DNA of 64,000 nt from Caballeronia cordobensis. GTDB lineage: Bacteria; Pseudomonadota; Gammaproteobacteria; Burkholderiales; Burkholderiaceae. The translations under genes and the position numbers were made by a program. The notes under the pieces were generated by a model. That model was not told the DNA's origin, searched no databases, and worked only from the letters and a program-made list of their open reading frames with translations. Location: contig NZ_FCNY02000022.1 of the NCBI RefSeq assembly GCF_001544575.2, forward strand, positions 53,742 to 117,741, read 5' to 3'. This document shows positions 26,808-35,153 of this stretch, piece by piece. The stretch's first letter is position 1. Each line of letters starts with the position of its first letter.

Positions 26808-26970
26808 CATGCATCGCCGGCTCGTCCGCAGCAGGACAGCCGGCGCTGCTCATGATTAAAACAAAGCTTCGAAACGGTGTGAAGAAGCGCGGCTAACACC
26901 GTCTCGCCACGCGTTTTCCGGCGCCGACCGGCGGAATCGTCCGCTTTCGCGCCCGCGTTATACTCTCTCC

Positions 26971-28059
26971 ATGCCATCCTCTCCGTTGGAAAGCCGGCTG
27001 CGGTACGAATTTCGCAATGCGGAATTGCTGCGCCAGGCGATGACCCACCGCAGTCACAGCGCCATGCACAATGAACGGCTCGAATTTCTCGGCGATTCCG
27101 TTCTAAATTGCGTGGTGGCCGCGCTTTTGTTCCAACGATTCGGAAAACTCGACGAAGGCGACCTGTCGCGCGTGCGCGCGAATCTGGTCAAGCAGCAGTC
27201 GCTTTACGAGATTGCGCAGGCGCTGAACGTGTCCGAAGGGCTGCGGCTCGGCGAAGGCGAGCTGCGTAGCGGCGGTTTTCGCCGTCCGTCCATTCTGGCC
27301 GACACGCTCGAAGCCATCTTCGGCGCGATCTTTCTCGACGGCGGTTTCGACGCGGCGTTCACGGTCATCAAGCGGCTTTACACGCCGGTTCTGGATCACA
27401 TCGATCCGCGCACCATCGGCAAGGATGCGAAGACGCTCCTGCAGGAATATCTGCAGGGACACAAGATCGCGCTGCCGACTTACACCGTCGTCGCCACGCA
27501 CGGCGCCGCGCACAATCAGCAATTCGAAGTCGAATGCGCGGTGCCGAAGCTCGACGTGAAGGTGTCCGGCTCCGGCGCGAGCCGTCGCGCGGCAGAGCAG
27601 GCCGCGGCCAAGAAGGCGCTCGACGAGGTCATGGCGGCAGCCCCGACGCTCGGCGTGAAGCCGAAGCGCAAAGGCGCGCGCGCGGCGAAGCTCTCGGAAT
27701 TCGAAGTCGTGCCGGGCGTCACCGGCATCCAGGCCGCGCTCGATCTGCGCTCGCCCGACCGGCGCGAGCGTCATCATGGCCCGCACGGCGCACAGCCGGG
27801 CACGCCGGAACGGCCCGCGACCGCACCGCTCGCGGTGATCCGCGCGACGCATGTCGAACCCTCGGTGGGCGCGTATGCCGCCGCCGACAAACCGGAGCGC
27901 GCCGTGATCCACAAGCCGGAGAAAGCGCCGAAGAGCGAGCCGGCACAGCCCGCCCCATCGGCTGAACGCGGCGCCGAGAGTGACACGGACACGCGCAACG
28001 GCGCAAGCCCTGACGCGCCCGCGGGCCGCATCGTGCGCGCCGCCGACGCGGGTCACTGA
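26971..28059 (+). CDS. rnc: Ribonuclease III with long C-terminal extension
   Basis: RNase III cuts double-stranded RNA, including the rRNA precursor. The 362-residue product has a catalytic domain (1-145) with 'NERLEFLGDSVLN' (metal ligands Glu38 and Asp42) and 'DTLEAIFGAIFLDGG' (Asp111 and Glu114), then a double-stranded RNA-binding domain (about 150-220, ending 'RRAAEQAAAKKALDEV'). E. coli RNase III stops near this point (226 residues). The extra 135 residues here are Arg/Pro/Ala/Glu-rich and probably disordered. The gene precedes era, as in the classical rnc-era-recO operon. Confidence 0.96.
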   Translation: MPSSPLESRLRYEFRNAELLRQAMTHRSHSAMHNERLEFLGDSVLNCVVAALLFQRFGKLDEGDLSRVRANLVKQQSLYEIAQALNVSEGLRLGEGELRSGGFRRPSILADTLEAIFGAIFLDGGFDAAFTVIKRLYTPVLDHIDPRTIGKDAKTLLQEYLQGHKIALPTYTVVATHGAAHNQQFEVECAVPKLDVKVSGSGASRRAAEQAAAKKALDEVMAAAPTLGVKPKRKGARAAKLSEFEVVPGVTGIQAALDLRSPDRRERHHGPHGAQPGTPERPATAPLAVIRATHVEPSVGAYAAADKPERAVIHKPEKAPKSEPAQPAPSAERGAESDTDTRNGASPDAPAGRIVRAADAGH

Positions 28060-28117
28060 CGCGCGCCGCGCGCCCATCGCGCATTCGCGCCCCAACGATT
28101 TCTTGCCGCACACATCT

Positions 28118-29017
28118 ATGAACGCTCCTACTTCCTCTGGCTTCCGTTGCGGCATGGTCGCGATCGTCGGCCGCCCGAACGTCGGCAAATCGACGCTGAT
28201 GAACGCGCTCGTCGGCCAGAAGGTGAGCATCACGTCGCGCAAGGCGCAGACGACGCGCCACCGCATCACCGGCATCAACACGCTGGACGACGCGCAGTAC
28301 ATCTTCGTCGATACGCCCGGCTTCCAGACGCGCCATAGCGGCGCGCTCAACCGCTCGCTCAACCGCGCGGTGACGTCGACGCTTACGTCCGTCGATGCGA
28401 TTCTCTTCGTGATCGAAGCCGGCCGCTTCGGCCCCGACGACCAAAAAGTGCTCGACCTGATCCCGGCCGGCACGCCTACGCTTTTGATCGCGAACAAGCT
28501 CGATCGCGTCGGCGACAAGGATTCGCTCTTTCCTTTCATGCAGCAGATGTCGGGCTTGCGCGATTTTCGCGAGATCGTGCCGCTCTCGGCGAAGCATCCT
28601 GAAGACGTCAAGCGGCTGATGGCGGTCGTGAAGCCGTATCTGCCCGAAGGCGAGCCGATCTACGGCGAGGACGATCTCACCGATCGCAGCGAGCGCTTCC
28701 TCGCCGCCGAAATCCTGCGCGAGAAGGTGTTCCGCTGGACCGGCGACGAGTTGCCGTACACGAGCACGGTGCTCATCGACAAATTCGAAACCGAAGGGCG
28801 TCTGCGCCGCGTGTTCGCCACGATCCTCGTTGATCGCGACATGCACAAGGCGATGATCATCGGCCAGAAGGGCGCGAAGCTGAAGCAGATCAGCACCGAG
28901 GCGCGGCTCGACATGGAGAAGCTCTTCGACGGCCCCGTGTATCTCGAAACCTTCGTCAAGGTGAAGAGCGGCTGGGCGGACAACGAGGCGGGCCTGCGCG
29001 CATACGGCTACGAGTAA
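28118..29017 (+). CDS. era: GTPase Era
   Basis: Era helps 30S maturation by binding the 3' end of 16S rRNA. The 299-residue product begins MNAPTSSGFRCGMVAIVGRP. G1 is 'GRPNVGKST', G3 'DTPG', G4 'NKLD', and a KH domain ends the protein ('IGQKGAKLKQISTEARLD'). An upstream in-frame start at 27980 overlaps the end of rnc and has no family support, so the ATG at 28118 is chosen. recO follows 16 bases later. Confidence 0.97.
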   Translation: MNAPTSSGFRCGMVAIVGRPNVGKSTLMNALVGQKVSITSRKAQTTRHRITGINTLDDAQYIFVDTPGFQTRHSGALNRSLNRAVTSTLTSVDAILFVIEAGRFGPDDQKVLDLIPAGTPTLLIANKLDRVGDKDSLFPFMQQMSGLRDFREIVPLSAKHPEDVKRLMAVVKPYLPEGEPIYGEDDLTDRSERFLAAEILREKVFRWTGDELPYTSTVLIDKFETEGRLRRVFATILVDRDMHKAMIIGQKGAKLKQISTEARLDMEKLFDGPVYLETFVKVKSGWADNEAGLRAYGYE

Positions 29018-29033
29018 TACATCGACCGAACCC

Positions 29034-29930
29034 ATGGACGACGGCCCGAACGACGCCCGGATGATGCCTCCCGCCGACGATCGTCCTGACGACGATTTCG
29101 ACGCGAGCGAGCGTCCCGTTGCGCGGGCCGCGAAGAAGCGCGCGCGGGCGGTGTCCTCGCCGATGTCCTCGCCGGTTGCGGCCGAGGGCGAGCGCGCGCC
29201 GAGAAGGCCGCGCTCCGAGTTTCGTATCGCCGAGCAGCCCGGCTTCGTGCTGCACAGTTATCCGTATCGCGAGACGAGTCTCATCATCGATGTGTTCTCG
29301 CGCGATTTCGGGCGCGTCGCGCTCGTCGCGAAGGGCGCGAAGCGGCCGCATTCCGCGCTGCGCGGCGTGTTGCAGACGTTTCAGCCGCTCGGCCTTTCGT
29401 GGTCCGGCAAGGGCGAAGTCCGCACGCTGACGACAGCCGAATGGGTCGGCGGCATGCTGCCGCTCGCCGGCGACGCGCTGCTCTGCGGCTTTTACGTGAA
29501 CGAGCTGCTGGTCAAGTTCTGCGCCCGCGACGACGCGCATCCGGCGCTCTTCAATCACTACGTCCTCACGCTGTCGCGCCTCGCGCACGACGAGCCCGCC
29601 GTGCAGGTGCTGCGTTCCTTCGAGCGCGTGCTGCTGCGCGAAACCGGCTATGCGATGAACCTCATGCGCACCGTCACGCGCCAGCCGGTCGTGCCCGAAG
29701 GGCGCTATGTTTTCGATCCCGACCGCGGCGTGCGCGAAGCCGCCGACGATCTTCATGTGCAATGGCCCGTGATGTCGGGACAGACGCTCATCGACATGGA
29801 GCGCGACGATTACACGAATCCGCAGACCGCCGCGCAGAGCAAGACGCTGATGCGCTTTCTGCTGAATCACTACCTGGGCGGCACGCCGCTCGCTACCCGT
29901 CAGATACTGATCGACCTGCAAAAACTATGA
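29034..29930 (+). CDS. recO: DNA repair protein RecO
   Basis: RecO anneals single strands and loads RecA with RecR at gaps. The 298-residue product has an OB fold starting near residue 62 ('EQPGFVLHSYPYRETSLIID') and an alpha-helical C-terminal part with 'GFYVNELLVKF'. The first 60 residues are Asp/Ala/Arg-rich, apparently disordered, and longer than in E. coli RecO (242 residues), so a later start is possible. The stop overlaps the pdxJ start (ATGA). Confidence 0.93.
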   Translation: MDDGPNDARMMPPADDRPDDDFDASERPVARAAKKRARAVSSPMSSPVAAEGERAPRRPRSEFRIAEQPGFVLHSYPYRETSLIIDVFSRDFGRVALVAKGAKRPHSALRGVLQTFQPLGLSWSGKGEVRTLTTAEWVGGMLPLAGDALLCGFYVNELLVKFCARDDAHPALFNHYVLTLSRLAHDEPAVQVLRSFERVLLRETGYAMNLMRTVTRQPVVPEGRYVFDPDRGVREAADDLHVQWPVMSGQTLIDMERDDYTNPQTAAQSKTLMRFLLNHYLGGTPLATRQILIDLQKL

Positions 29931-30700
29931 GCTTCTTTCTCTCGTCGCCTGCGAGCGTGATCGATCTGGGTGTGAATATCGATCACGTCGCCACGTTGCG
30001 CAATGCGCGCGGCACGTCCTATCCCGATCCGATCCGCGCGGCGCTCGCTGCCGAAGAAGCCGGCGCCGACGCCATCACGCTGCACTTGCGCGAGGATCGC
30101 CGTCATATCGTCGATGCCGATGTGCGCACGCTGCGCCCGCTCCTCAAGACGCGCATGAATCTCGAATGCGCGGTGACGCGCGAGATGCTCGACATCGCGT
30201 GCGAGATCAAGCCGCACGATGTGTGTCTCGTGCCGGAGAAGCGCGCCGAACTGACGACCGAAGGCGGCCTCGACGTCGCCGGCCAGTTCGAGGCGGTGAA
30301 GGCCGCATGCAGACAGCTTGCGGATGCGGGCGCGCGCGTGTCGCTGTTCATCGATGCGGACGAGACGCAGATTCGCGCCGCGCAGGAAGCGGGCGCGCCG
30401 GTGATCGAACTGCACACGGGCCGCTATGCCGAAGCGCACGACGAAGCCGAACAGCAGCGCGAGTACGAACGTGTCGCGACGAGCGTCGATTTCGGCAATT
30501 CGCTCGGCCTCAAGGTCAACGCGGGCCACGGTTTGCACTACACCAACGTGCAGGCGATCGCCGCGCTGCCGGGCATCGTCGAGCTGAATATCGGGCATGC
30601 GATCGTCGCGCATTCGATTTTCGCCGGCTGGGACAACGCCGTGCGCGAGATGAAGGCGATCATGGTCGCCTCGCGCCTCGCTTCCGCCGGCATTCGCTGA
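29927..30700 (+). CDS. pdxJ: Pyridoxine 5'-phosphate synthase
   Basis: PdxJ condenses deoxyxylulose phosphate with aminoacetone phosphate to form pyridoxine phosphate, the last ring-closing step of vitamin B6 synthesis. The 257-residue TIM-barrel protein has 'NIDHVATLRNARGTSYPDP', 'LREDRRHI' and 'VNAGHGLHYTNV'. The start overlaps recO by four bases; an upstream open frame in this phase belongs to the shadow of recO. acpS follows after 11 bases. Confidence 0.97.
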   Translation: MSFFLSSPASVIDLGVNIDHVATLRNARGTSYPDPIRAALAAEEAGADAITLHLREDRRHIVDADVRTLRPLLKTRMNLECAVTREMLDIACEIKPHDVCLVPEKRAELTTEGGLDVAGQFEAVKAACRQLADAGARVSLFIDADETQIRAAQEAGAPVIELHTGRYAEAHDEAEQQREYERVATSVDFGNSLGLKVNAGHGLHYTNVQAIAALPGIVELNIGHAIVAHSIFAGWDNAVREMKAIMVASRLASAGIR

Positions 30701-30711
30701 AAGCGCGCGCC

Positions 30712-31125
30712 ATGGCCATCTACGGAATCGGTACGGACATCGTGCAGGTGAGCCGCGTCGCAGCGGTGATGAGGCGCACCAAGGGCCGCTTCGCCGAAAA
30801 GGTGCTCGGCCCCGATGAATTGCGCATCTATCACGCGCGCAACGCGCGTTCCGAAGTGCGCGGTCTCGCGTTTCTCGCGACGCGCTTTTCGGCCAAGGAA
30901 GCGTTCTCGAAAGCGATCGGCCTCGGCATGCGCTGGCCAATGACCTGGCGCGCGCTGCAAACGCTCAACGAGCCGAGCGGCAAACCGATTTGCGTGGCAT
31001 CGGGCGAGCTGAAGGAATGGCTGGAGGCGCGGAACATGACGTCGAAAGTGACGGTCACAGACGAACGCGATTACGCGGTGTCCTTCGTGATCGTCGAAGC
31101 GCCTGAATCCATCTCAAACACATAA
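30712..31125 (+). CDS. acpS: Holo-[acyl-carrier-protein] synthase
   Basis: AcpS transfers 4'-phosphopantetheine from CoA to the Ser of apo-ACP. The 137-residue product has 'GIGTDIVQVSRV' at the N-terminus (metal-binding Asp9 region) and 'LATRFSAKEAFSKAIG' near residue 50-70, which carries the conserved Glu/Lys. Its substrate AcpP is encoded about 13 kb upstream on the same strand. The pdxJ-acpS order is the common one. Confidence 0.96.
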   Translation: MAIYGIGTDIVQVSRVAAVMRRTKGRFAEKVLGPDELRIYHARNARSEVRGLAFLATRFSAKEAFSKAIGLGMRWPMTWRALQTLNEPSGKPICVASGELKEWLEARNMTSKVTVTDERDYAVSFVIVEAPESISNT

Positions 31126-31145
31126 CGAAAACTCAATTGAATCCG

Positions 31146-32174
31146 ATGAAACGCACTCCCGGCCCCGTCATGTACGACGTCGCCGGCACGACGCTCTCCG
31201 ACGCGGATATCGAGCGTCTCACGCATCCGATGACCGGCGGCATCATTCTTTTTGCGCGGCATTTTCAGGACCGCGCGCAACTCGTCGCGCTGACCGATGC
31301 GATCCGGGCGGTGCGCGACGACATTCTGATCGCCGTCGATCACGAAGGCGGCCGCGTGCAGCGCTTTCGCACCGATGGCTTCACCGTCCTGCCCGCGCCG
31401 GGCAAGCTCGGCGAACTGTGGGACCGCGACGTGCTCGCCGCGACCAAGACCGCGACCGCGTTCGGCTATGTGCTCGCGGCGGAGTTGCGCGCGTGCGGCA
31501 TCGACATGAGCTTCACGCCGGTGCTGGATCTGAACTACGGACAGTCGAAGGTGATCGGCGACCGCGCGCTGCACAGCGATCCGCGCGTCGTCGCGATGCT
31601 CGCGAAGAGCCTGAACCACGGTCTCGCGCTCGCGGGCATGGCGAACTGCGGCAAGCACTTTCCCGGTCATGGATTCGCCGAGGCCGATTCGCACGTCGCG
31701 CTGCCGACCGACGATCGCCCGCTCGACGACATCTTCGCCGCCGATGTGCGTCCGTACGACTGGCTTGGCCTGTCGCTGGCGTCGGTGATTCCGGCGCACG
31801 TCATCTACACGCAGGTCGACGACAAGCCCGCCGGTTTCTCGCGCATCTGGCTGCAGGACATTCTGCGCGGCAAGCTCGGCTTCAACGGCGCGATTTTCAG
31901 CGACGATCTCTCGATGGAAGCGGCGCGCGCAGGCGGCACGCTCACCGAGGCCGCGACCGCCGCGCTGACCGCAGGCTGCGACATGGTGCTGATCTGCAAT
32001 CAGCCGGAGGAGGCGGGCAAGGTGCTGGAGCAGTTGCGCTACACGCCGTCGAAAATTTCGCAGCAGCGCTTGAGGCAGATGCGCCCGCGCGGCAAGGCGT
32101 TGCGCTGGAGCAAGCTCCAGGCACAGGCCGAGTATCAGGCGGCCCGCGCGCTCATCGCCGACATGTTGCGGTAA
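31146..32174 (+). CDS. nagZ: Beta-N-acetylhexosaminidase NagZ
   Basis: A cytoplasmic glycoside hydrolase (family 3) that removes N-acetylglucosamine from anhydro-muropeptides in cell-wall recycling; in bacteria with ampC-ampR it affects beta-lactamase induction. The 342-residue product has 'VDHEGGRVQRF' near residue 61 and the NagZ motif 'KHFPGHGFAEADSHVALP' near 175, which carries the catalytic His/Asp pair. 'FSDDLSMEAA' carries the nucleophile Asp. The ATG at 31146 is preferred to the TTG at 31137. It ends the long plus-strand run. Confidence 0.95.
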   Translation: MKRTPGPVMYDVAGTTLSDADIERLTHPMTGGIILFARHFQDRAQLVALTDAIRAVRDDILIAVDHEGGRVQRFRTDGFTVLPAPGKLGELWDRDVLAATKTATAFGYVLAAELRACGIDMSFTPVLDLNYGQSKVIGDRALHSDPRVVAMLAKSLNHGLALAGMANCGKHFPGHGFAEADSHVALPTDDRPLDDIFAADVRPYDWLGLSLASVIPAHVIYTQVDDKPAGFSRIWLQDILRGKLGFNGAIFSDDLSMEAARAGGTLTEAATAALTAGCDMVLICNQPEEAGKVLEQLRYTPSKISQQRLRQMRPRGKALRWSKLQAQAEYQAARALIADMLR

Positions 32175-32178
32175 ACGA

Positions 32179-32205
32179 ACAACGCCACGGAATCCGTGGC
32201 GTTGT
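32179..32205. terminator. Hairpin between convergent nagZ and the regulator gene
   Basis: ACAACGCCACGG (32179-32190) pairs perfectly with CCGTGGCGTTGT (32194-32205) around an AAT loop. The T-tract is weak on both strands, so termination efficiency is unclear, but its place between two convergent stops fits a bidirectional terminator. Confidence 0.7.
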
Positions 32206-32237
32206 CGCTTGTGGCTTGTCGTATGCCGCGGCTGGAA

Positions 32238-33635
32238 TTACGACGATTCCAGCTTCATCCGCTGCAACTTGTTATAGAGCGTCTTCGGGCTGATGCCGAG
32301 CAGCGTCGCCGCGCGATGCCGCGTGCCGCCCACTGCTTCGAGCGTCGCGCGGATCAGCATGTCCTCGACGTCCGCGAGCGCGGTGCCGACCGTGACCTGC
32401 ACGCTGCTGCCGTTCAGCCCGCGGCCGCCGAGTCCGCCCGGCTCGTCGACGCGCAGCGTTTCGATCGTTTCGCCCGAGGCGTGATAGGCGCGCCGCACGC
32501 GCTCGCGCATCTCGCGCACGTTGCCGGGCCATTCGTTGGCGATGCATTCGCGGATGAACGCCGGGCTGACGCGCTTGGGCGACCCGCTCGTGATGCCCGC
32601 GATGTGATTCTCGCGATTCAGTTCGTCGACGAGCGTTTCGGCGATCAGCGCGATGTCGTCGTCGCGCTCGGCAAGCGGCGGCAGCATGATCGACGACGCC
32701 GACAGCCGCTGGAACAGGTCCTCGCGCATCGCGCCGCTCGCGACGGCTTCGCGGATCGGCGTGCGGGACGCGGCGATCAGGCGGAAATCCGTCATGATGC
32801 GGTTGCTGCCGCCCACGCGCATGAAGGTCTGCGAATCGAGCGCGCGTAGGAGCGCCTCCTGCTGTGCGGCGGGCAGCGAATCGATCTGATCGAGAAACAG
32901 CGTGCCGCCGCCCGCCTGTTCGAGCAGGCCCGGCTCGCGATTCTCCGCGCCCGCGAATGCGTTGCGCTCGTGGCCAAAGAGAATGCTTTCCATCGTGCGC
33001 TGCGAGCCGTCGCTGGCCGTGCGGTGCGCGGAGCAATCGAACGTGACGAACGGCCCCTTGCGGCGGCGGCTCAGTTGGTGGATCGTGCGCGCCGCGATCT
33101 TCTTGCCCGTGCCCGGATCGCCGCAGATCAGCACGGCGGCTTCCGTCGGCGCGGTGTGCTCGATCAGATCGTAGACGTGCTGCATCGCCGCGCTGCGGCC
33201 GATCATGTCGCCGAAATGGCCGAGTTCACGCAGCGTGGAGCGCAGCGCCTGAACCTCTTCGGTCAGCTCGTAGGGCCGCGGAATGCGCGCGAGCAGGCTG
33301 CGCAGACGCGGAATGTTCACCGGCTTCAGCAGATAATCCCAGATGCCGTGCCGCAGGCCTTCGATCGCGCTTTCCACCGTCGCGTTGCCGGTCATCACGA
33401 TGACGGGCAACGCGCCGTCGGGCGGTTGCGACGGCAGGCTCGGCAGCAGATCGAGACCGCTGCCGTCCGGCAGATTCAGGTCGATGAGCACGACATCGGG
33501 GATGAAGCGGGTCAGTGCGGAGCGCGCCTCGGCGAGCGTCGTCGCGGTATCGACGGAAAAGCCGTCTGCCGTGAGGATCGCGGACAGGCCGGAGAGGCTA
33601 TTGGGATCGTCTTCGACAATCAGTGCGTGTGGCAT
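32238..33635 (-). CDS. NtrC-family response regulator with degenerate sigma-54 motifs
   Basis: The 465-residue product has three domains. The receiver (1-120) has acidic residues 'VEDD', phospho-acceptor Asp52 ('LIDLNLPDGSG') and Lys104 ('LLKPV'). The AAA+ domain (about 140-385) has Walker A 'GDPGTGKK' at 172-179. The Fis-type helix-turn-helix is at the C-terminus ('HRAATLLGISPKTLYNKL'). Known sigma-54 activators need GAFTGA and Walker B Asp-Glu. Here the loop reads NAFAGA (225-230) and Walker B reads FLDQ with Gln250, and the usual 'LRER' reads 'LAER'. ATP hydrolysis and sigma-54 contact are therefore doubtful, and the protein may regulate in another way. No sensor kinase lies nearby. The start at 33635 matches the receiver N-terminus; an earlier ATG at 33758 adds unrelated residues. 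Confidence 0.88.
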   Translation of the reverse strand: MPHALIVEDDPNSLSGLSAILTADGFSVDTATTLAEARSALTRFIPDVVLIDLNLPDGSGLDLLPSLPSQPPDGALPVIVMTGNATVESAIEGLRHGIWDYLLKPVNIPRLRSLLARIPRPYELTEEVQALRSTLRELGHFGDMIGRSAAMQHVYDLIEHTAPTEAAVLICGDPGTGKKIAARTIHQLSRRRKGPFVTFDCSAHRTASDGSQRTMESILFGHERNAFAGAENREPGLLEQAGGGTLFLDQIDSLPAAQQEALLRALDSQTFMRVGGSNRIMTDFRLIAASRTPIREAVASGAMREDLFQRLSASSIMLPPLAERDDDIALIAETLVDELNRENHIAGITSGSPKRVSPAFIRECIANEWPGNVREMRERVRRAYHASGETIETLRVDEPGGLGGRGLNGSSVQVTVGTALADVEDMLIRATLEAVGGTRHRAATLLGISPKTLYNKLQRMKLESS

Positions 33636-33816
33636 GGCGGACCAACGTATCAAAGTGGACTGTATTGCGCCGTCGCTCGTCAGGCTCCGGCGTCTCGTGG
33701 GCGGGAAGGGCCGATGCTTCGAATAGGCGCGCGTTCCGGCATGGGCGCCCGACTGCATCCCCGCTGCGGTTGTTGTCCTGCGTCACTCCTCGTTCGTCAT
33801 CTGCGCTGCAAGCGCG

Positions 33817-34158
33817 TCATTGCTGCCTGAGATGCAGTTCGTTGCTGACCGATTGCACGCCCGGCACGCTGCGTGTCACGGCGAGCGCCTTTTGCATCTG
33901 CGCCTCCGAATCCACGTAGCCGGACAATTGCACGGCGCCGCGATACGTCGCGACGCTCATCGGCAAGGCTTTCAGTACCGGGTCCGCGACGAGCGCGGCT
34001 TTCACGCGAGCGGCAAGCGCGGCGTCGTCGTTGGCGATCTCGCTCCCCGTGTTCGCCGGTGTCGCCGGCGCGGACTTGCATCCGCTGAACGCGAGTGCGG
34101 TCGCGGCGAGCGCCGCAACGCCAAGAAGCCGGCTTACGATGAAAGGCATGTTTCGCAT
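33817..34158 (-). CDS. BON-domain lipoprotein
   Basis: A 113-residue envelope protein with a lipoprotein signal peptide ('LLGVAALAATALAFSGC', lipobox Cys at about residue 26) and one BON domain ('ALAARVKAALVADPVLKALP', 'GAVQLSGYVDSEAQMQKAL'). BON domains bind membranes or lipids and are found in OsmY and related stress proteins. It probably sits in the outer membrane or periplasm, and its role is unknown. A second ATG (codon 4) is equally possible. It lies 181 bases before the regulator gene on the same strand, but I see no sign that they are co-transcribed. Confidence 0.85.
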   Translation of the reverse strand: MRNMPFIVSRLLGVAALAATALAFSGCKSAPATPANTGSEIANDDAALAARVKAALVADPVLKALPMSVATYRGAVQLSGYVDSEAQMQKALAVTRSVPGVQSVSNELHLRQQ

Positions 34159-34330
34159 GTCGGTTCCGAAATCTTGATCCGCATTACGAGCAGAAATCGT
34201 GCCAAGCAGTTAATTTTTCCGATGGACGCGATCCGCGCCGGCGGGGCGCGGTTTCATCGGTCGTTTGGCATCGAAAGAGAACAGGGTGGAAGCGGTAAAG
34301 TTTGCCTGAAATTGTCAAAAAATTCATGCA

Positions 34331-34361
34331 AAAGAAAAAGCGCCCGCGAAGGGGCGCTTTT
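34331..34361 (-). terminator. Terminator of efp
   Basis: AAAAGCGCCC (34336-34345) pairs with GGGCGCTTTT (34352-34361) around a 6-base loop. Read on the minus strand it ends in a T-rich stretch, as expected for an intrinsic terminator 60 bases after the efp stop. Confidence 0.85.
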
Positions 34362-34421
34362 CCTGAAACCAGACGGCGGTGCTTACACGGCCGCCTGGCT
34401 TACGAGCCTGACGCGTACGAC

Positions 34422-34979
34422 TTACGCGCGGCTGCGATATTCGTTCGTGCGGGTGTCGATTTCGATCTTGTCGCCGATGTTGCAGAAGAGCGGCACTTGC
34501 AGTTCGAAGCCGGTGTTCAGCTTGGCGGTCTTGAGCACCTTGCCCGACGACGTGTCGCCCTTCACCGCGGGTTCCGTGTAGATGATTTCGCGGACCAGCG
34601 TGGTCGGCAGTTCCACCGAGATGGCTTTCTCGTTGTAGAACACGACTTCGCACGACATGCCGTCTTCGAGGTAGTGGAGGGCGTCGCCCATCATTTCCGC
34701 TTCCACTTCGAACTGGTTGTAGTCGGCGTCCATGAAGACGTACATCGGGTCGGCGAAGTACGAGTACGACACTTCCTTGCGGTCGAGCACGACCACATCG
34801 AACTTGTCGTCCGCCTTGTACACCGTTTCCATGCCGGCGTTCGTCAGCAGGTTCTTGAACTTCATCTTCACGACCGCGGCGTTGCGGCCCGACTTGTTGT
34901 ACTCGGCGCGCTGCACGACCATGGCATCGTTGCCGATCATGACGACGTTGCCGACGCGGAGTTCTTGTGCGGTCTTCAT
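34422..34979 (-). CDS. efp: Elongation factor P, arginine-32 type
   Basis: EF-P relieves ribosome stalling at polyproline stretches. The 185-residue protein has the normal three-domain length. The tip of the first domain reads 'NKSGRNAAVV', which puts Arg at position 32 where E. coli has Lys34. Arg32 forms of EF-P are known to be rhamnosylated by EarP in Pseudomonas, Neisseria and Burkholderiales, and earP is the next gene upstream. A terminator follows the stop. The rhamnose-donor genes (rmlABCD) are not in this window. Confidence 0.97.
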   Translation of the reverse strand: MKTAQELRVGNVVMIGNDAMVVQRAEYNKSGRNAAVVKMKFKNLLTNAGMETVYKADDKFDVVVLDRKEVSYSYFADPMYVFMDADYNQFEVEAEMMGDALHYLEDGMSCEVVFYNEKAISVELPTTLVREIIYTEPAVKGDTSSGKVLKTAKLNTGFELQVPLFCNIGDKIEIDTRTNEYRSRA

Positions 34980-35153
34980 AAAACTGGGTCCTGTACGAAT
35001 GGATTTGGCTGAATGCCTGAATGAATGGCTAACGGGAAGTCACTTCCGGCTGACGTGAGCAGCGCTCGCTTCCTCGGATAACCGCTTATTTTAACTGAGT
35101 TTTTGCTTATTTGGCCAGTCGCGTGGCCGGACCGGAAGGCGGCGGCGGGAGCG

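Noticed and set aside
26852..26896. A 14-codon open frame between lepB and rnc (MIKTKLRNGVKKRG)
   Set aside because: It is too short to separate from chance and has no clear ribosome-binding site or recognised homologue.
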